In this document: positions 25,469 through 35,084 of the stretch, in pieces
How positions within the stretch are numbered: position 1 is the first letter of the stretch
Layout: every line of letters starts with the position of its first letter
Assembly (NCBI GenBank): GCA_019359395.1
Contig: JAHHHK010000006.1
Span: 186,001 to 250,000 of the forward strand
Length of the DNA: 64,000 bases
Direction: 5' to 3'
Source: Komarekiella atlantica HA4396-MV6
GTDB taxonomy: Bacteria > Cyanobacteriota > Cyanobacteriia > Cyanobacteriales > Nostocaceae
Notes under the pieces: model-generated
Databases searched by the model: none
Told to the model about the DNA's origin: nothing
Seen by the model: only the letters and a program-made list of their open reading frames with translations
Program-made: the position numbers and the translations under genes

Positions 25469-26625
25469 ATAGTACCTTTATTGATTTGGGTATTAATTGT
25501 AAGCTCACCACCTAGCAGTTGTACCCGTTCTTGCATTCCCCGCAGTCCAAACCCAGAACGAGGAAGCTCACTATCAAAGCCTTTACCATCATCAGTTAAT
25601 TCCAGAATAATAGCAGAAATAGTAGAGTAACCCCGTAGCGTTACACAAGAAGCATGAGCGTGTTTTTGAATATTAGTAAGTCCTTCCTGCACAATGCAAT
25701 AGAGTTGATGGCTAGTTTGAAGAGGCAATTTTGGCAGATTCACATCCACACGAATTATAAAGCTTTGGTTTTGTTTCACTTGTTCTACTAAAGTACTCAA
25801 AGCTTCATTGAGATTAAAATCTTTTGAGCGCATTGTTTGTACTGCAATGCGTACATCTTGTAAGCATTGTTTTGCAAGAATTTTGGCAGTATCTAGAGCT
25901 TGTATAGCTTGTTCGGGTTTGCGCTGGCGTAATCTCTGTACCAGTTCTAATTGCACATCGAGAGTCGTGAGCGTGTGCCCCAGAGAATCATGTATTTCTC
26001 TAGCAATGCGGGTGCGCTCTAAAGTTGCTGCTAAAACTTCTACTTCTTGAGCAAGAGCAACTGCTTGCTGACGGCTTTTTTGTTCTGCGAGTACAACAAA
26101 GCTCATTAGAATTACAAACACACTAGCCGCTAAATAATAACCAACATCTTGAATTAGAGAGTCTATAATAATTTGCTTAGTGTCCTCCGCAGTTGGGGGA
26201 GTCACAGAACTCAACCACTCGATTGCTTGAGGAAAAGTTGAAAATGATATGAGACTCCAAGCTAATCCTGTAGCTATTACGGTGATAATTACATCTTTGC
26301 GTCCCAATAAAAAGCAACTTTTGGCAATAATTATATGGACTAATATTGTATCTAGATTAAAACCAATTAACCTAATGGATAGCAATAGTAAAATTTCTAA
26401 AAATATATATGCCCTTCTCTGATTAATATTATGCTTAATTGGAAATATTAGGCTTAATAAAGCAAAAGCAAATATAAAGGGTAGAATTACTATTTTAGGT
26501 GTATTTGGTAAATAGTAGATGGCGCTGCTTGTTAAACAAATAAAAGTAGTAACAAGCAAAAGTGTCCATTCAGCATATAGGATAGTACGGCGAATAGAAG
26601 GAAAAGTGCTCTTGATTTCATTCAT
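25435..26625 (-). CDS. NarL-type membrane sensor histidine kinase (orphan)
   Basis: 396 residues. About six hydrophobic segments lie in residues 15-185, with little extra-membrane sensory domain. Then comes a HisKA_3 dimerisation helix with the phospho-His in EIHDSLGHTLT. The HATPase_c domain has an N-box around QEGLTNIQKHA, DDGKGFD and GFGLRGMQERV. The architecture is that of NarX/DesK-like kinases that sense membrane or small-molecule signals. No response regulator lies in the window. Its 3' end overlaps the convergent HopA1 remnant by 34 bp. It is the last gene of the minus-strand exporter block, 46 bp after the SyrD-like ABC gene, so it may sense or be expressed with that export system. 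Confidence 0.93.
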   Translation of the reverse strand: MNEIKSTFPSIRRTILYAEWTLLLVTTFICLTSSAIYYLPNTPKIVILPFIFAFALLSLIFPIKHNINQRRAYIFLEILLLLSIRLIGFNLDTILVHIIIAKSCFLLGRKDVIITVIATGLAWSLISFSTFPQAIEWLSSVTPPTAEDTKQIIIDSLIQDVGYYLAASVFVILMSFVVLAEQKSRQQAVALAQEVEVLAATLERTRIAREIHDSLGHTLTTLDVQLELVQRLRQRKPEQAIQALDTAKILAKQCLQDVRIAVQTMRSKDFNLNEALSTLVEQVKQNQSFIIRVDVNLPKLPLQTSHQLYCIVQEGLTNIQKHAHASCVTLRGYSTISAIILELTDDGKGFDSELPRSGFGLRGMQERVQLLGGELTINTQINKGTIIQVIVPRHES

Positions 26626-26671
26626 TGATATTAAATTAGTAAATTTATATTAGTATAATGAATTGTTACCT

Positions 26672-28279
26672 TTAAACTACCTTGCCATAATCTAGCTTAA
26701 TTAGTTTATCTGCTAAATAAAAATAGCGATCATCATGAGTAATCGCTAGTATAGTTTTGCCTTGATGCTTGAGTTCTGGTAAAAGCTGTTTATAAAATAT
26801 TTCTCGAAAGTAAGGGTCTTGATCGGCAGCCCACTCATCAAATAAATAAATTGGGCGATCTTCTAAGTATGCTGTTAAAAGTGCTAGTCTCTTACGTTGA
26901 CCATGAGAAAGATTTAAAGTTGATAGTGAACCTTCCTTAATCTCAACTTTATGTTCTAATTGAAGCTTTTGTAAATACTCAAAAGCTTCAGCATTCAGAT
27001 TATTGGAGGTAATACCAAAGAACTTTTCAAATAAATAAAAATCAGAAAATACAGTAGAAAATAACTGGCGGTATTGCTCTCGGTTATTTTCTGTTATTGG
27101 TTTACCGTCTAAAAGAATTTCACCGGATTCTGGAACATATAAACCCGTAATTAACTTAGCAAGCGAAGATTTGCCACTGCCATTGCCACCAATAATAAAA
27201 ATCACACTTCCTGGACGAAATGTTAAATTAATCGGCCCTAATAAAAAATTTTTGGCTTCACCCTCTCGAAGATATGAATACTTTACGTCAACTAGTTCCA
27301 GACTGTGAAAAGCTGATGGCAAATTCATGGATTCGTTTGAAATAACTTCAGAACGATTGGCTAGAGATAATCCTAAAGTTTGAATTTTATTGATTGCAAC
27401 ACTTCCTTGGATTATCTGTGGAAACATCTGTAAAATATTTGAAATTGGATCGTTTAAAAAGGTAATTACCAGAGCATATCCAGACAATAATGTTGTGTTA
27501 ATTCCTGTAAGATTTGGAACAACAAAAAGCAACATACCCAAGATACTAAAAAAGAACAGTTGACCAAGATAAGAGGTAAATCCTAGAAGGGTAATACTAA
27601 TGACGTTGTAACGCCGTCGAGACTCCGCTGTGATTTGAAATTCTTGTGTAACAAAGGCTTTACGACGATAGCTGTTTAATTTGAGTTCTTTAATACCATC
27701 TATGATTGTTTGAAAATGCCTGAACATGTAATCTTGCTGTTCGCGGGCAAGTTCCATTAATTTTTCAGATCTTGTTAGAAAAACCTGAATTACTGCGACT
27801 GCTAGTAAAAGAAAGATGAATATACTAAGAAAGATTTGCCATGAAAGAATGCTTAGGTATGCTAAACAGCCAATAATTAGCGCAAAATCAATAAATAGAA
27901 ATGGTAGAACGATCGCAGAATCAGAAATTTTGTCTACATCATCAGTCAAGGTTGCTAGTAACCGACTAGCTCCCAATTCTTCCAGGTAGTGTAAGGGACA
28001 AGCTAAAATCCAATCTACTAAACGTTGTCTAAGCCTAACAATAGCTGATTGAGATAAATTCACCAGAAAATATTGAGAAAGTGTCCCTGTAATCATCATC
28101 ACACTTAGCAACTGAATAAAATTCCAGAGAAGTTGATTGTCAATTGGATGATTAGCATTAATGGTGTCATTGATCAGGGCAATAAGTAAAACACTACAAG
28201 CACCACTAATAGTACCTAAAATAAGAGAAATTACTATAAAACGCCAAGAAGTACGGACTAAAAACCAGATAAGATTCAT
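26672..28279 (-). CDS. PvdE/SyrD-like ABC exporter (cyclic-peptide/siderophore type), fused TM-ATPase
   Basis: 535 residues. Six transmembrane helices (about 1-300) are followed by an ATPase with Walker A IGGNGSGKSSLAK (about 372), signature LNLSHGQRKRLALL and Walker B IYLFDEWAADQDP. The modified signature (LSHGQRKR) and the FDEWAADQDP Walker B are typical of the PvdE/SyrD family, which exports nonribosomal or modified peptides and siderophores. No C39 protease domain. It is co-oriented with DevA, the glycosyltransferase and DevC upstream, with a 191-bp gap to DevA. It could be the exporter of the product of the neighbouring pathway, or an independent transporter. Start ATG at 28279. Confidence 0.9.
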   Translation of the reverse strand: MNLIWFLVRTSWRFIVISLILGTISGACSVLLIALINDTINANHPIDNQLLWNFIQLLSVMMITGTLSQYFLVNLSQSAIVRLRQRLVDWILACPLHYLEELGASRLLATLTDDVDKISDSAIVLPFLFIDFALIIGCLAYLSILSWQIFLSIFIFLLLAVAVIQVFLTRSEKLMELAREQQDYMFRHFQTIIDGIKELKLNSYRRKAFVTQEFQITAESRRRYNVISITLLGFTSYLGQLFFFSILGMLLFVVPNLTGINTTLLSGYALVITFLNDPISNILQMFPQIIQGSVAINKIQTLGLSLANRSEVISNESMNLPSAFHSLELVDVKYSYLREGEAKNFLLGPINLTFRPGSVIFIIGGNGSGKSSLAKLITGLYVPESGEILLDGKPITENNREQYRQLFSTVFSDFYLFEKFFGITSNNLNAEAFEYLQKLQLEHKVEIKEGSLSTLNLSHGQRKRLALLTAYLEDRPIYLFDEWAADQDPYFREIFYKQLLPELKHQGKTILAITHDDRYFYLADKLIKLDYGKVV

Positions 28280-28470
28280 ATTATTTGGTTGAGAAAAGTA
28301 AGTGAACCAATTTAGTTAAAACTTATTTTATAATTGAGAGGAAAGAGAATCTATAATAACGGCAAATCTGTACAAATTTATAAATCTCAAAATTCAAAAA
28401 GTTGATTTTCTCATATAATCTGATTATTTATAAATTCATCTGCTGAATTTATAGATAGCCATAAATTAAG

Positions 28471-29175
28471 TTAGATTTCCAATTGCTTAATGCGACCATC
28501 TTCCATGTGGATAATCCGATCAGCAATATCTAAAATCCGATTATCGTGGGTTACAAGTAGAATAGCGCACTTCTGTTCCTTCGCTAGTCGCTGCATAATA
28601 TCTGCTACATCTCGACCAGATTTACTATCAAGAGCAGCCGTTGGTTCATCAGCTAAAACCAACTTTGGCTGACTGACTAATGCACGAGCGATCGCAACTC
28701 TTTGCTTCTGTCCACCAGATATATTTTCTGGATAGTAATTCACACGTTCTCCTAAACCTACTGCTTCTAACATTGCCACAGAGTATTCTTTACGTTGACT
28801 CCCAGAAAGATTTTCGTGTAGCTTTAATGACATAGAAACATTTTCCCAAACAGTTAGACACTTGAGCAAATTATGTGCCTGAAAAATAAAACCAATTTGA
28901 CTCCGAACCTGTATAAGTTTCTTTTTACTAGCAGCCTTCAACTCTTGACCCAAAACTTGTAAACTACCTTCTTGCATTGAGCGTAATCCACCAATCAAAG
29001 TGAGCAAGGTTGTTTTACCACTACCAGAATGACCAGTTAAAATTACAATTTCTCCTGGATTAACATCAAAATTAATATCCATAAGTACAGGTTTCTGCAA
29101 GGCTCCATTCCCAAAACTATGATTGAGGTTACGGCTAGAAATGACAGGATTAGGTTTTAATAAAGTTGCATTCAT
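28471..29175 (-). CDS. devA-like: DevA-family ABC transporter ATP-binding protein
   Basis: 234 residues, a MacB/LolD-type ATPase. It has Walker A GHSGSGKTT, Q-loop IFQAHNLL, signature NISGGQKQRVAIARAL, Walker B LVLADEPTAALD and the H-loop THD. With the DevC-like permease at 30751-31962 and DevB-like adaptor at 33375-34556 it makes a DevBCA-type tripartite exporter. In Anabaena/Nostoc such systems, working with TolC, export heterocyst glycolipids. Here a glycosyltransferase separates DevA from DevC. ATG at 29175 lacks an obvious ribosome site. It is a paralogue of the heterocyst system; the exact cargo is inferred, not shown. Confidence 0.92.
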   Translation of the reverse strand: MNATLLKPNPVISSRNLNHSFGNGALQKPVLMDINFDVNPGEIVILTGHSGSGKTTLLTLIGGLRSMQEGSLQVLGQELKAASKKKLIQVRSQIGFIFQAHNLLKCLTVWENVSMSLKLHENLSGSQRKEYSVAMLEAVGLGERVNYYPENISGGQKQRVAIARALVSQPKLVLADEPTAALDSKSGRDVADIMQRLAKEQKCAILLVTHDNRILDIADRIIHMEDGRIKQLEI

Positions 29176-29405
29176 TGTTCAATACTCAAAAATTATTTAG
29201 TTTTCAAATTTTGATGATGAATAAAGCTCACACAACTAAAAATTGCACTAGTTTAGGTGAATTTCAACAAATACATGGACATTGGATAGTTGCTTTTGAT
29301 GAATCCCAGGTATAAGTTGAAGGACTCATCGGTTCCGTTAGCAATCAGGGGATATTTAATCAAAAAGGTTTAAGAGCTATGACGCTTACACAACAAGGAT
29401 TTTAA

Positions 29406-30701
29406 CTACCTTGTCGCCCCCTCAACTGTTGAGCAATCTAGACTGAGGTGTTTTTCAATCGCATCACAGGCGGTTTGTACTCCTTTCTCCGACTGAATGC
29501 GGTTTCGCACTTCTAATGCTTTCACTTTGTATTGAGGTTGAGTCAGCAATTTGTTTAGCTCAATTGTGACACGATCCGCGTGATACTGTTTTGGCTTGAG
29601 CATACGCCCCACACCCAAGCGAACAAGGCGTGCCGCAGTATCGGGTTGCTCATACTCGTATGGTACTAACAACATGGGAATTCCAGCCAATAATGCCTGT
29701 GCTGTCGTGCCCATACCGCTTTGATGGACGATTAGCGCAGCACGAGGAAAAATTTCTGAATGTGGCGCATAATTGACCGCAATTATACCCTTTGGTAGTG
29801 GATTTGATGGTAAATTTTGCGTATTATCACCGACTAGCAAAACGGCGCGATAGCCTAACTTTTGAGCAGCTAGCACACTCTGAGTATAAAATTTTTCTGC
29901 ATCCGCAGCGTAAACGGCTGAAGAACCTAGCGTAAAAACAATGGGTGGAGAACCAGAATCTAGGAACTCTGCCAGTGTTGGAGAGAGTTCTTGATTGGGA
30001 AGTTCGCGGTCAAAAGTGAAACCCGTGATTTGAGTATTGGCAGGGTAATCAGAGCGCCGCTTTGCTATCACAGGCGAATATAATGCTAGTACTAGTTCTG
30101 GCGAAAATAGGTCTGAGAAAAACGTATGTCGTTTGACTTGTGGTAGTCCTAACTCTGCTCGTAAATGAGAAATATGTTTGTGTATTAACAGCACGGACGC
30201 TATAAAAGACACTAAAAACGTCATCAACTCAACAAAAGCACGATTCACCCAGGCAAATGGCGTTATTCCCAAGAAATCTTCGGCTATGTAAAACGGATCT
30301 ACAACACAAGATATCCAACGCATCTTGGTCTTTTGAGCAACGAGTGGTGCAACAACAACTGTGCAGTTGATAGATACCAACAAATCGGCTCCTTGGACTG
30401 CTTTAATTAAATCGTCATACGTTTGTCTTTGGCTTGAACAGAATAAGTCCATTAAGCCCTGATCATCAATAAAAGGATCTAAAAGTAGGCTTGTCCATTC
30501 TGCACCCATACTAGGCGGTATTTCAGGACGCAAAGCATGAAACCTAATGCCAATTTCTTCTACTTTAGAACGATAACCTTCGGTAGTTGCAATCACAACG
30601 TGATGTCCGCGGTTCTGTAGTTCAAGTGCAATTACCATTGCTGGATATAGATCACCAAGAGTGCCGAAAGCTGTTAAAACAACACGTTTGTGACTTGTCA
30701 T
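29406..30701 (-). CDS. Family 1 glycosyltransferase (UDP-glycosyltransferase/MGT-like)
   Basis: 431 residues, GT-B fold. The N-terminal GTLGDLYPAMVIALELQNRG matches the GT28/MGT start. The C-terminal sugar-nucleotide signature is APHSEIFPRAALIVHQSGMG with TTAQALLAGIPMLLVPYEYEQ. Homologues glycosylate macrolides, carotenoids, sterols and, in heterocyst formers, the glycolipid aglycone (HglT). A hydrophobic stretch near 160-180 could favour membrane association. ATG at 30701 has GAGGT upstream. It sits 49 bp after DevC and upstream of DevA on the same strand, so a role in glycosylating an exported lipid is the simplest inference. Confidence 0.92.
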   Translation of the reverse strand: MTSHKRVVLTAFGTLGDLYPAMVIALELQNRGHHVVIATTEGYRSKVEEIGIRFHALRPEIPPSMGAEWTSLLLDPFIDDQGLMDLFCSSQRQTYDDLIKAVQGADLLVSINCTVVVAPLVAQKTKMRWISCVVDPFYIAEDFLGITPFAWVNRAFVELMTFLVSFIASVLLIHKHISHLRAELGLPQVKRHTFFSDLFSPELVLALYSPVIAKRRSDYPANTQITGFTFDRELPNQELSPTLAEFLDSGSPPIVFTLGSSAVYAADAEKFYTQSVLAAQKLGYRAVLLVGDNTQNLPSNPLPKGIIAVNYAPHSEIFPRAALIVHQSGMGTTAQALLAGIPMLLVPYEYEQPDTAARLVRLGVGRMLKPKQYHADRVTIELNKLLTQPQYKVKALEVRNRIQSEKGVQTACDAIEKHLSLDCSTVEGATR

Positions 30702-30750
30702 CTTTTGGGGTACCTCTAAACTAGTAAAATAGATTTATGAATACGCAAAT

Positions 30751-31962
30751 TCAAAAAACATCAGCTGGATCAGCAGAACGAAGTTTACCTGAAGCGATCG
30801 CCGCAGACATGATACACATAACAATGGTGAGAATAAAAACGGTCGCTACTATCTCAGCATTCATGATCAATTCTAAGCGCGTCAGATTACCGAGAAAGCC
30901 GTACATCCAAAAAGAGACAGCAAATCCAGGAATAAATCCTAATAAGGCAAGAATCATTGCCTCAGAAAAAATTACTCCTAAAAGTGCGATATCAGAATAA
31001 CCTATTGCTTTGAGCGTAGCGTACTCCGCTAAGTGATCGTTAACATCTGCGTAAAGAACTTGATAGACAATTACAACTCCTACAATAAACCCCATAATTG
31101 CACCAAAACTGAAAATTGGGCCAACAGCAGTAGTTTCTTGAAACTTCAATTCTTTTCTAATCAGTTCTTCATGGGTATAAGCTTTGATGCCAGGAATATT
31201 TGCCTCAATTGCTGCTTTGATTGCTTTTTTATCAGCGTTACTTTCTAAATTTACTACTCCAATACTGACTTGATTGAGAGCGTTGGCTCCAAACAATTTG
31301 GTATATGTGGCTTCACTCATGATCAGATTACCTGAACCTAAGAAAAAAGAATTTCCCAAGTTAAATAGTCCCACAACAGAAATCCGATAATTATTGAGTA
31401 CAGCAGTCACATTGCCTTTATTGCCAAAGAGCTGGGGAATAGGGCCAAAGTCAGGTTTAGCCATCCGATCAAATAAAACACTATTAGGGATATTAAGGAG
31501 AGATTGTTGTTTAATAACTTCTGGAATAGAAAATACTTGTTGTGAAGGGTTAAAGGCATAAACGCGGGCTTCAAAGGATTTTTTTTGCTGAGAATATGCC
31601 CAAGGTGTCGCTGTACTTGTATAAACCGGAGTAGTATTAACAACGCCTTTGATTCCTGCTGCTTGATATAAACGAATGAGATCAAAACCATTAGAACCTA
31701 TAAATTCTGTAGTTGAGTTTAGTAAGAATAAATCCCCTTTCATACTTTTGGGTAAGGCGGTTGCTCCACCACTGAAAAGTGACAAGAAACCTAATTGCAT
31801 AAAAATTAATACATTAGCAAAAGCAATTCCACCCATTGCTACAGTTAGGCGAACTTTTTGATGAGATAGTTGTGCTATGGCAAGGGGACGCTGCTCTAAA
31901 AATCTATTAAAAAATGATTTAAATCCAGAAACTTTCATTAGGTAATGAGTAGAAGGTGACAT
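30751..31962 (-). CDS. devC-like: DevC-family ABC permease
   Basis: 403 residues. The DevC signature start is present: RLTVAMGGIAFANVLIFMQLGFLSL (one TM helix near residues 35-60), a large periplasmic domain, then three C-terminal FtsX-type helices with GFIVGVVIVYQVLYADVNDHLAEYATLKAIGYSD (about 275-315). It is the membrane subunit of a MacB-like DevBCA exporter with the ATPase at 28471 and adaptor at 33375. ATG at 31962; a second ATG (about 31938, MKVSGF) is possible and neither has a strong ribosome site. A fatty-acid-hydroxylase-like gene separates it from the adaptor, unlike the compact devBCA operon. Confidence 0.93.
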   Translation of the reverse strand: MSPSTHYLMKVSGFKSFFNRFLEQRPLAIAQLSHQKVRLTVAMGGIAFANVLIFMQLGFLSLFSGGATALPKSMKGDLFLLNSTTEFIGSNGFDLIRLYQAAGIKGVVNTTPVYTSTATPWAYSQQKKSFEARVYAFNPSQQVFSIPEVIKQQSLLNIPNSVLFDRMAKPDFGPIPQLFGNKGNVTAVLNNYRISVVGLFNLGNSFFLGSGNLIMSEATYTKLFGANALNQVSIGVVNLESNADKKAIKAAIEANIPGIKAYTHEELIRKELKFQETTAVGPIFSFGAIMGFIVGVVIVYQVLYADVNDHLAEYATLKAIGYSDIALLGVIFSEAMILALLGFIPGFAVSFWMYGFLGNLTRLELIMNAEIVATVFILTIVMCIMSAAIASGKLRSADPADVF

Positions 31963-32156
31963 ATAGAATAATTCTCAATGGAATACAAATAATCATTGTA
32001 CATAAATGCTTTTAAAATGTATTATTAGCAAACATGTAATTGCTTCATAGAGACAGTTTGATAAATTTGTAGCTGCTCTCGAATGCTAGATACAGCTACA
32101 TGCAGTTAATAGTTGATAACTCTACAAATCAATTAGATGTTTGCAAAACTGCACAA

Positions 32157-33032
32157 CTAATCATGCTTATCCATAAGTGCTTTAGGCTTCCACTCTGGAG
32201 GGCCAAATATACTCTGAAGCTTTTCCAGAAAACCTTGAGATTTTCTGAATATGGATAAAGTTCTGAAGTGTTCAATAAAGTTAATCTTGAGTGGATTATG
32301 GGTATTAACGTTTTCAGTAAGTCCGTAAACAACTTTTTCAGTTTCAGGCTCATATGTTCCGAATAACCTATCCCAAATTATGAGCATTCCACCATAGTTT
32401 TTATCGATATACTTTTGATTTGAACCATGATGAACTCGATGAAGAGAAGGGGTATTTAATATTCCATCTAGGAATCCTAATTTCCCAACTTTCTGGTTAT
32501 GTACCCAGATTTGGTACAATGCGACAATTTGACCAGCTAAAATGCATTGCAAAGGATTGAAGCCAAAATACACTGCGGGGATTAATAACGTCCACAAAGA
32601 AAAGTCATCAAACCATCCTTGTCGAACTGATGTTGAAAGATTGAAATCAGTGGAACTATGATGTACATTATGATTCATCCAGAAAAATCGTACTCGGTGT
32701 TCGGTTCGATGCAGCCAGTAGTACGATAAATCCACAATCAATAATGCTAGAATCCATGTCCACCAATTCACTTCAAGTTTGAAGAGACTTATATTTGAAA
32801 AGAATAAGACTCCAATTGTAGCAACAATTTTTCCAGCAGTACTACCAATGATCTGGTTTCCTACACTAACACCAAAGTTAGCTAAAGTTTCTTTGTAATC
32901 CCGCTTTTTCTTAGCAAAAAAGTCAATAAAAACCTCGACAATCATAATTACCAACATAATTGACAAGAACAACTCTAGCTGATTGATAATTACGTTAGAA
33001 TCAGTAAACTGATGTGCCATGTACTCGTTCAT
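32157..33032 (-). CDS. Fatty acid hydroxylase / sterol desaturase superfamily protein
   Basis: 291 residues with four to five hydrophobic segments. It has the His-box pattern of membrane di-iron oxygenases: HRTEH (about 107), NHNVHHSS (about 121) and HRVHHGS (about 197). Members hydroxylate or desaturate sterols, carotenoids and fatty acyl chains. ATG at 33032 is preceded by GAGG. It is embedded between the DevB and DevC-like genes of an exporter and upstream of a glycosyltransferase. It could introduce the hydroxyl group that is then glycosylated (inference). It is a good candidate tailoring enzyme for the lipid made by the minus-strand cluster at 69-21931. Confidence 0.92.
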   Translation of the reverse strand: MNEYMAHQFTDSNVIINQLELFLSIMLVIMIVEVFIDFFAKKKRDYKETLANFGVSVGNQIIGSTAGKIVATIGVLFFSNISLFKLEVNWWTWILALLIVDLSYYWLHRTEHRVRFFWMNHNVHHSSTDFNLSTSVRQGWFDDFSLWTLLIPAVYFGFNPLQCILAGQIVALYQIWVHNQKVGKLGFLDGILNTPSLHRVHHGSNQKYIDKNYGGMLIIWDRLFGTYEPETEKVVYGLTENVNTHNPLKINFIEHFRTLSIFRKSQGFLEKLQSIFGPPEWKPKALMDKHD

Positions 33033-33374
33033 AACCTCACTCTTCCTCTCGAATTACGCTTAATTGACAAAAACAATTACCTTTGGACAAGCACCTGAAA
33101 ATCTATTTCATCTTCATCCCTAAGAGTTAAACTCTACTAGAATAGGTCAAATTTTCATCAAACAGTTTTAGCTGATTGTTGTTCCTTTTGAGAAACTTTA
33201 ATAAATGGTTTTGATAGGAATTACTTCAATCTACTGACTTGCTAGAAAAGTAATATTTGTCAGAACAAGAATAATGGAAAAAGGATAATATTCTAGAGGT
33301 AAATCAAATGATAATGTTGTGCAAAATGTTTAATTAAAGTCAAAAACTTGTCTAAAATTGTTAACAGCTAGTAG
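33033..33374. other. 342-bp AT-rich gap, no gene seen
   Basis: Between the DevB-like and hydroxylase-like genes. No repeat, hairpin with T-run or coding signal was recognised. Confidence 0.5.
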
Positions 33375-34556
33375 CTACTTATTAGCACTTAATTGATTTT
33401 GCTGTAAGTCAAGCTTCACTCTTACTTGCATGTTTGTTAGTCCAGCAACTTTGGGACTATCCTGTCTATCAATCCGAACTTTGACTGCAACGATACGTGC
33501 ATTTTGATCGGTGGTTGGACTATTGGCAGCAGCAGCATCTTGAAGTGATTTCCTACCGATTTGTAAGCCTATCTGTTCGACTGCACCACGAATTTCATTT
33601 GAGAAGCCGCCATACTCACTGGTAATAGTTGCTCGTTGTCCAGGACGGACTTTATTTATATCAGTCTCAGAAATTTCGGCAACTGCAAACATCTGGTTAG
33701 TCCGAGCTAATTCTACAATGCCTTGATCGGTGTTAACTTGCTCACCAATGCGAGTGTTAATTCTGAGAATTTGTCCTGCTATAGGTGCTCGTACCTTAGT
33801 ATTTTCTAAATCTGCTTTTTTCTGTTCAACTGCAATCCTAGCTTTCTCAAATTGCAACTGAGCAATCTTGATGTCTACTGGACGTACCTCTAGCAGTTCT
33901 GCCAGCCTTTCCTTTTCCTGAATAATTTCTGCTGAAAGGGTTTGCGTGGTTTGCTCTAAGTCTGCTTTTCTCTCATCTAGAGTAGCTTGGGCAGTTGCTA
34001 GCTCACGCTGTGCTACATCCTTATCTGCACGAGAGATTGCTCCTTGGGCTGCTAAAGTTTGCCGACGCTCAAAAGTTAGTTGAGCTTCATATAAAGCTGC
34101 TTCTGCACTAGAAATCGCAGCTTTTCCCTGCTTGACTTCTGTGCCAACTTGTGATTCTAAACGTGCGATCGCTGCTTCTTGTACCCTAAGCTGTGCTTTC
34201 TTAGCCTCTCCTTGCCGCACTTTCGTAAGTTCTGCTTTTCTTAGCTGCATCTCTGCAAGAGCATCTCTTAAGGCGGCTTCACTACTGTCGATACCTTGCA
34301 AAATTGCAATTATCTGATTTGCTTTAACAAAGTCACCTTCCTTAACTAAAATTCGGTTAATGCGGCTATCTTGGGCATTGGCTACTGAAAGTTTAATTAC
34401 TTCACCTTCAGGTTCAATTCGCCCCAACGCCACAACAGATGCAACTGGAGCAGGTTTTATAGAAGTGTCTGGGGTGAAATTCTGCTGTGTGGCATTACAA
34501 GCAGTACATACACCAACTATGCTTAAAATAATCATTAATCTCTGCAATTTTCCCAT
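33375..34556 (-). CDS. devB-like: DevB-family membrane fusion (HlyD-type) lipoprotein adaptor
   Basis: About 393 residues from ATG at 34556; an in-frame TTG at 34595 would add 13 residues. The N-terminus has a hydrophobic stretch ending in a possible lipobox (GVCTAC). The first barrel/lipoyl half has GRIEPEG and VKEGDFVKANQIIA. A long alpha-helical hairpin rich in Ala/Glu/Lys (about 110-260) follows. The second lipoyl half has VRAPIAGQILRINTRIGEQV, then ISETDINKVRPGQRA. This is the DevB/HlyD adaptor architecture bridging the inner-membrane ABC complex and TolC. It is first in transcription order of the exporter block and is followed by the hydroxylase, DevC, glycosyltransferase and DevA genes. 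Confidence 0.92.
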   Translation of the reverse strand: MGKLQRLMIILSIVGVCTACNATQQNFTPDTSIKPAPVASVVALGRIEPEGEVIKLSVANAQDSRINRILVKEGDFVKANQIIAILQGIDSSEAALRDALAEMQLRKAELTKVRQGEAKKAQLRVQEAAIARLESQVGTEVKQGKAAISSAEAALYEAQLTFERRQTLAAQGAISRADKDVAQRELATAQATLDERKADLEQTTQTLSAEIIQEKERLAELLEVRPVDIKIAQLQFEKARIAVEQKKADLENTKVRAPIAGQILRINTRIGEQVNTDQGIVELARTNQMFAVAEISETDINKVRPGQRATITSEYGGFSNEIRGAVEQIGLQIGRKSLQDAAAANSPTTDQNARIVAVKVRIDRQDSPKVAGLTNMQVRVKLDLQQNQLSANK

Positions 34557-35084
34557 TATTAATAAAGCATTAAATTTAACCAAGTAACTTTGCAAGATAT
34601 CTTATATAAAATCAGCGCTAGCTACAATATTTATGTGTTTTTACTTGCAAATTGAACTATGATTTAATACTAATTTAAAAAATATATTACTCTTACTGCC
34701 TAAAGTCATCTAAATTAATGACTAAAGTCATATAGGTTGTGTGGCGTTGCTGAATGCCCCTACCACGGGTCTAGTTTTTCAAATCATCTATACTTGGTCT
34801 TTCCTGTCAATGCGTAAGTGCTAACTCTTACTCTCCGCGCCTCTGTGCCCACCGTTCGCCTTTGGCGTCTCCCCTTCTCTACGAGACGCTACGCGAAGGG
34901 AGAAGCTTTGAGCGGCGGCTTCCGCCGCTCAAACTTCTCTCTGCGTGAGACAAATTTATATTCTTAATTGGCAACGTCGGTTGTGTTATGCTATCCCACA
35001 TCTGCATAGAACACAGTAGGATAGGCATTACAATACCCATCCTACAAACAAGAAATTATTTGCTGTAAAAAAACTGAATGAAGT
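34557..35084. repeat. Non-coding gap with a GC-rich dispersed repeat (34841-34950)
   Basis: AT-rich flanks enclose a compact GC-rich block containing CGTTCGCCTTTGGCGTCTCC, CTTCTCTACGAGACGCTACG and the perfect palindrome GAGCGGCGGCTTCCGCCGCTC (about 34910-34930). The same words recur at 2711-3030, 4486-4544 and 61065-61145. No gene is seen. The block may mark the boundary between the DevBCA-like block and the type I secretion block. Confidence 0.75.

Noticed and set aside
25330-25515. Separate 61-codon plus-strand gene after the HopA1 remnant.
   Set aside because: It is in a different frame from the HopA1 continuation and overlaps the kinase gene; the real signal is the interrupted HopA1 frame.
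69-34556. The region as the heterocyst glycolipid (hgl) island.
   Set aside because: PUFA-like synthase, DevBCA and glycosyltransferase fit, but the two amidinotransferases, aminotransferase and PfaD-like ER are not part of the hgl island I know; a paralogous system is more likely.
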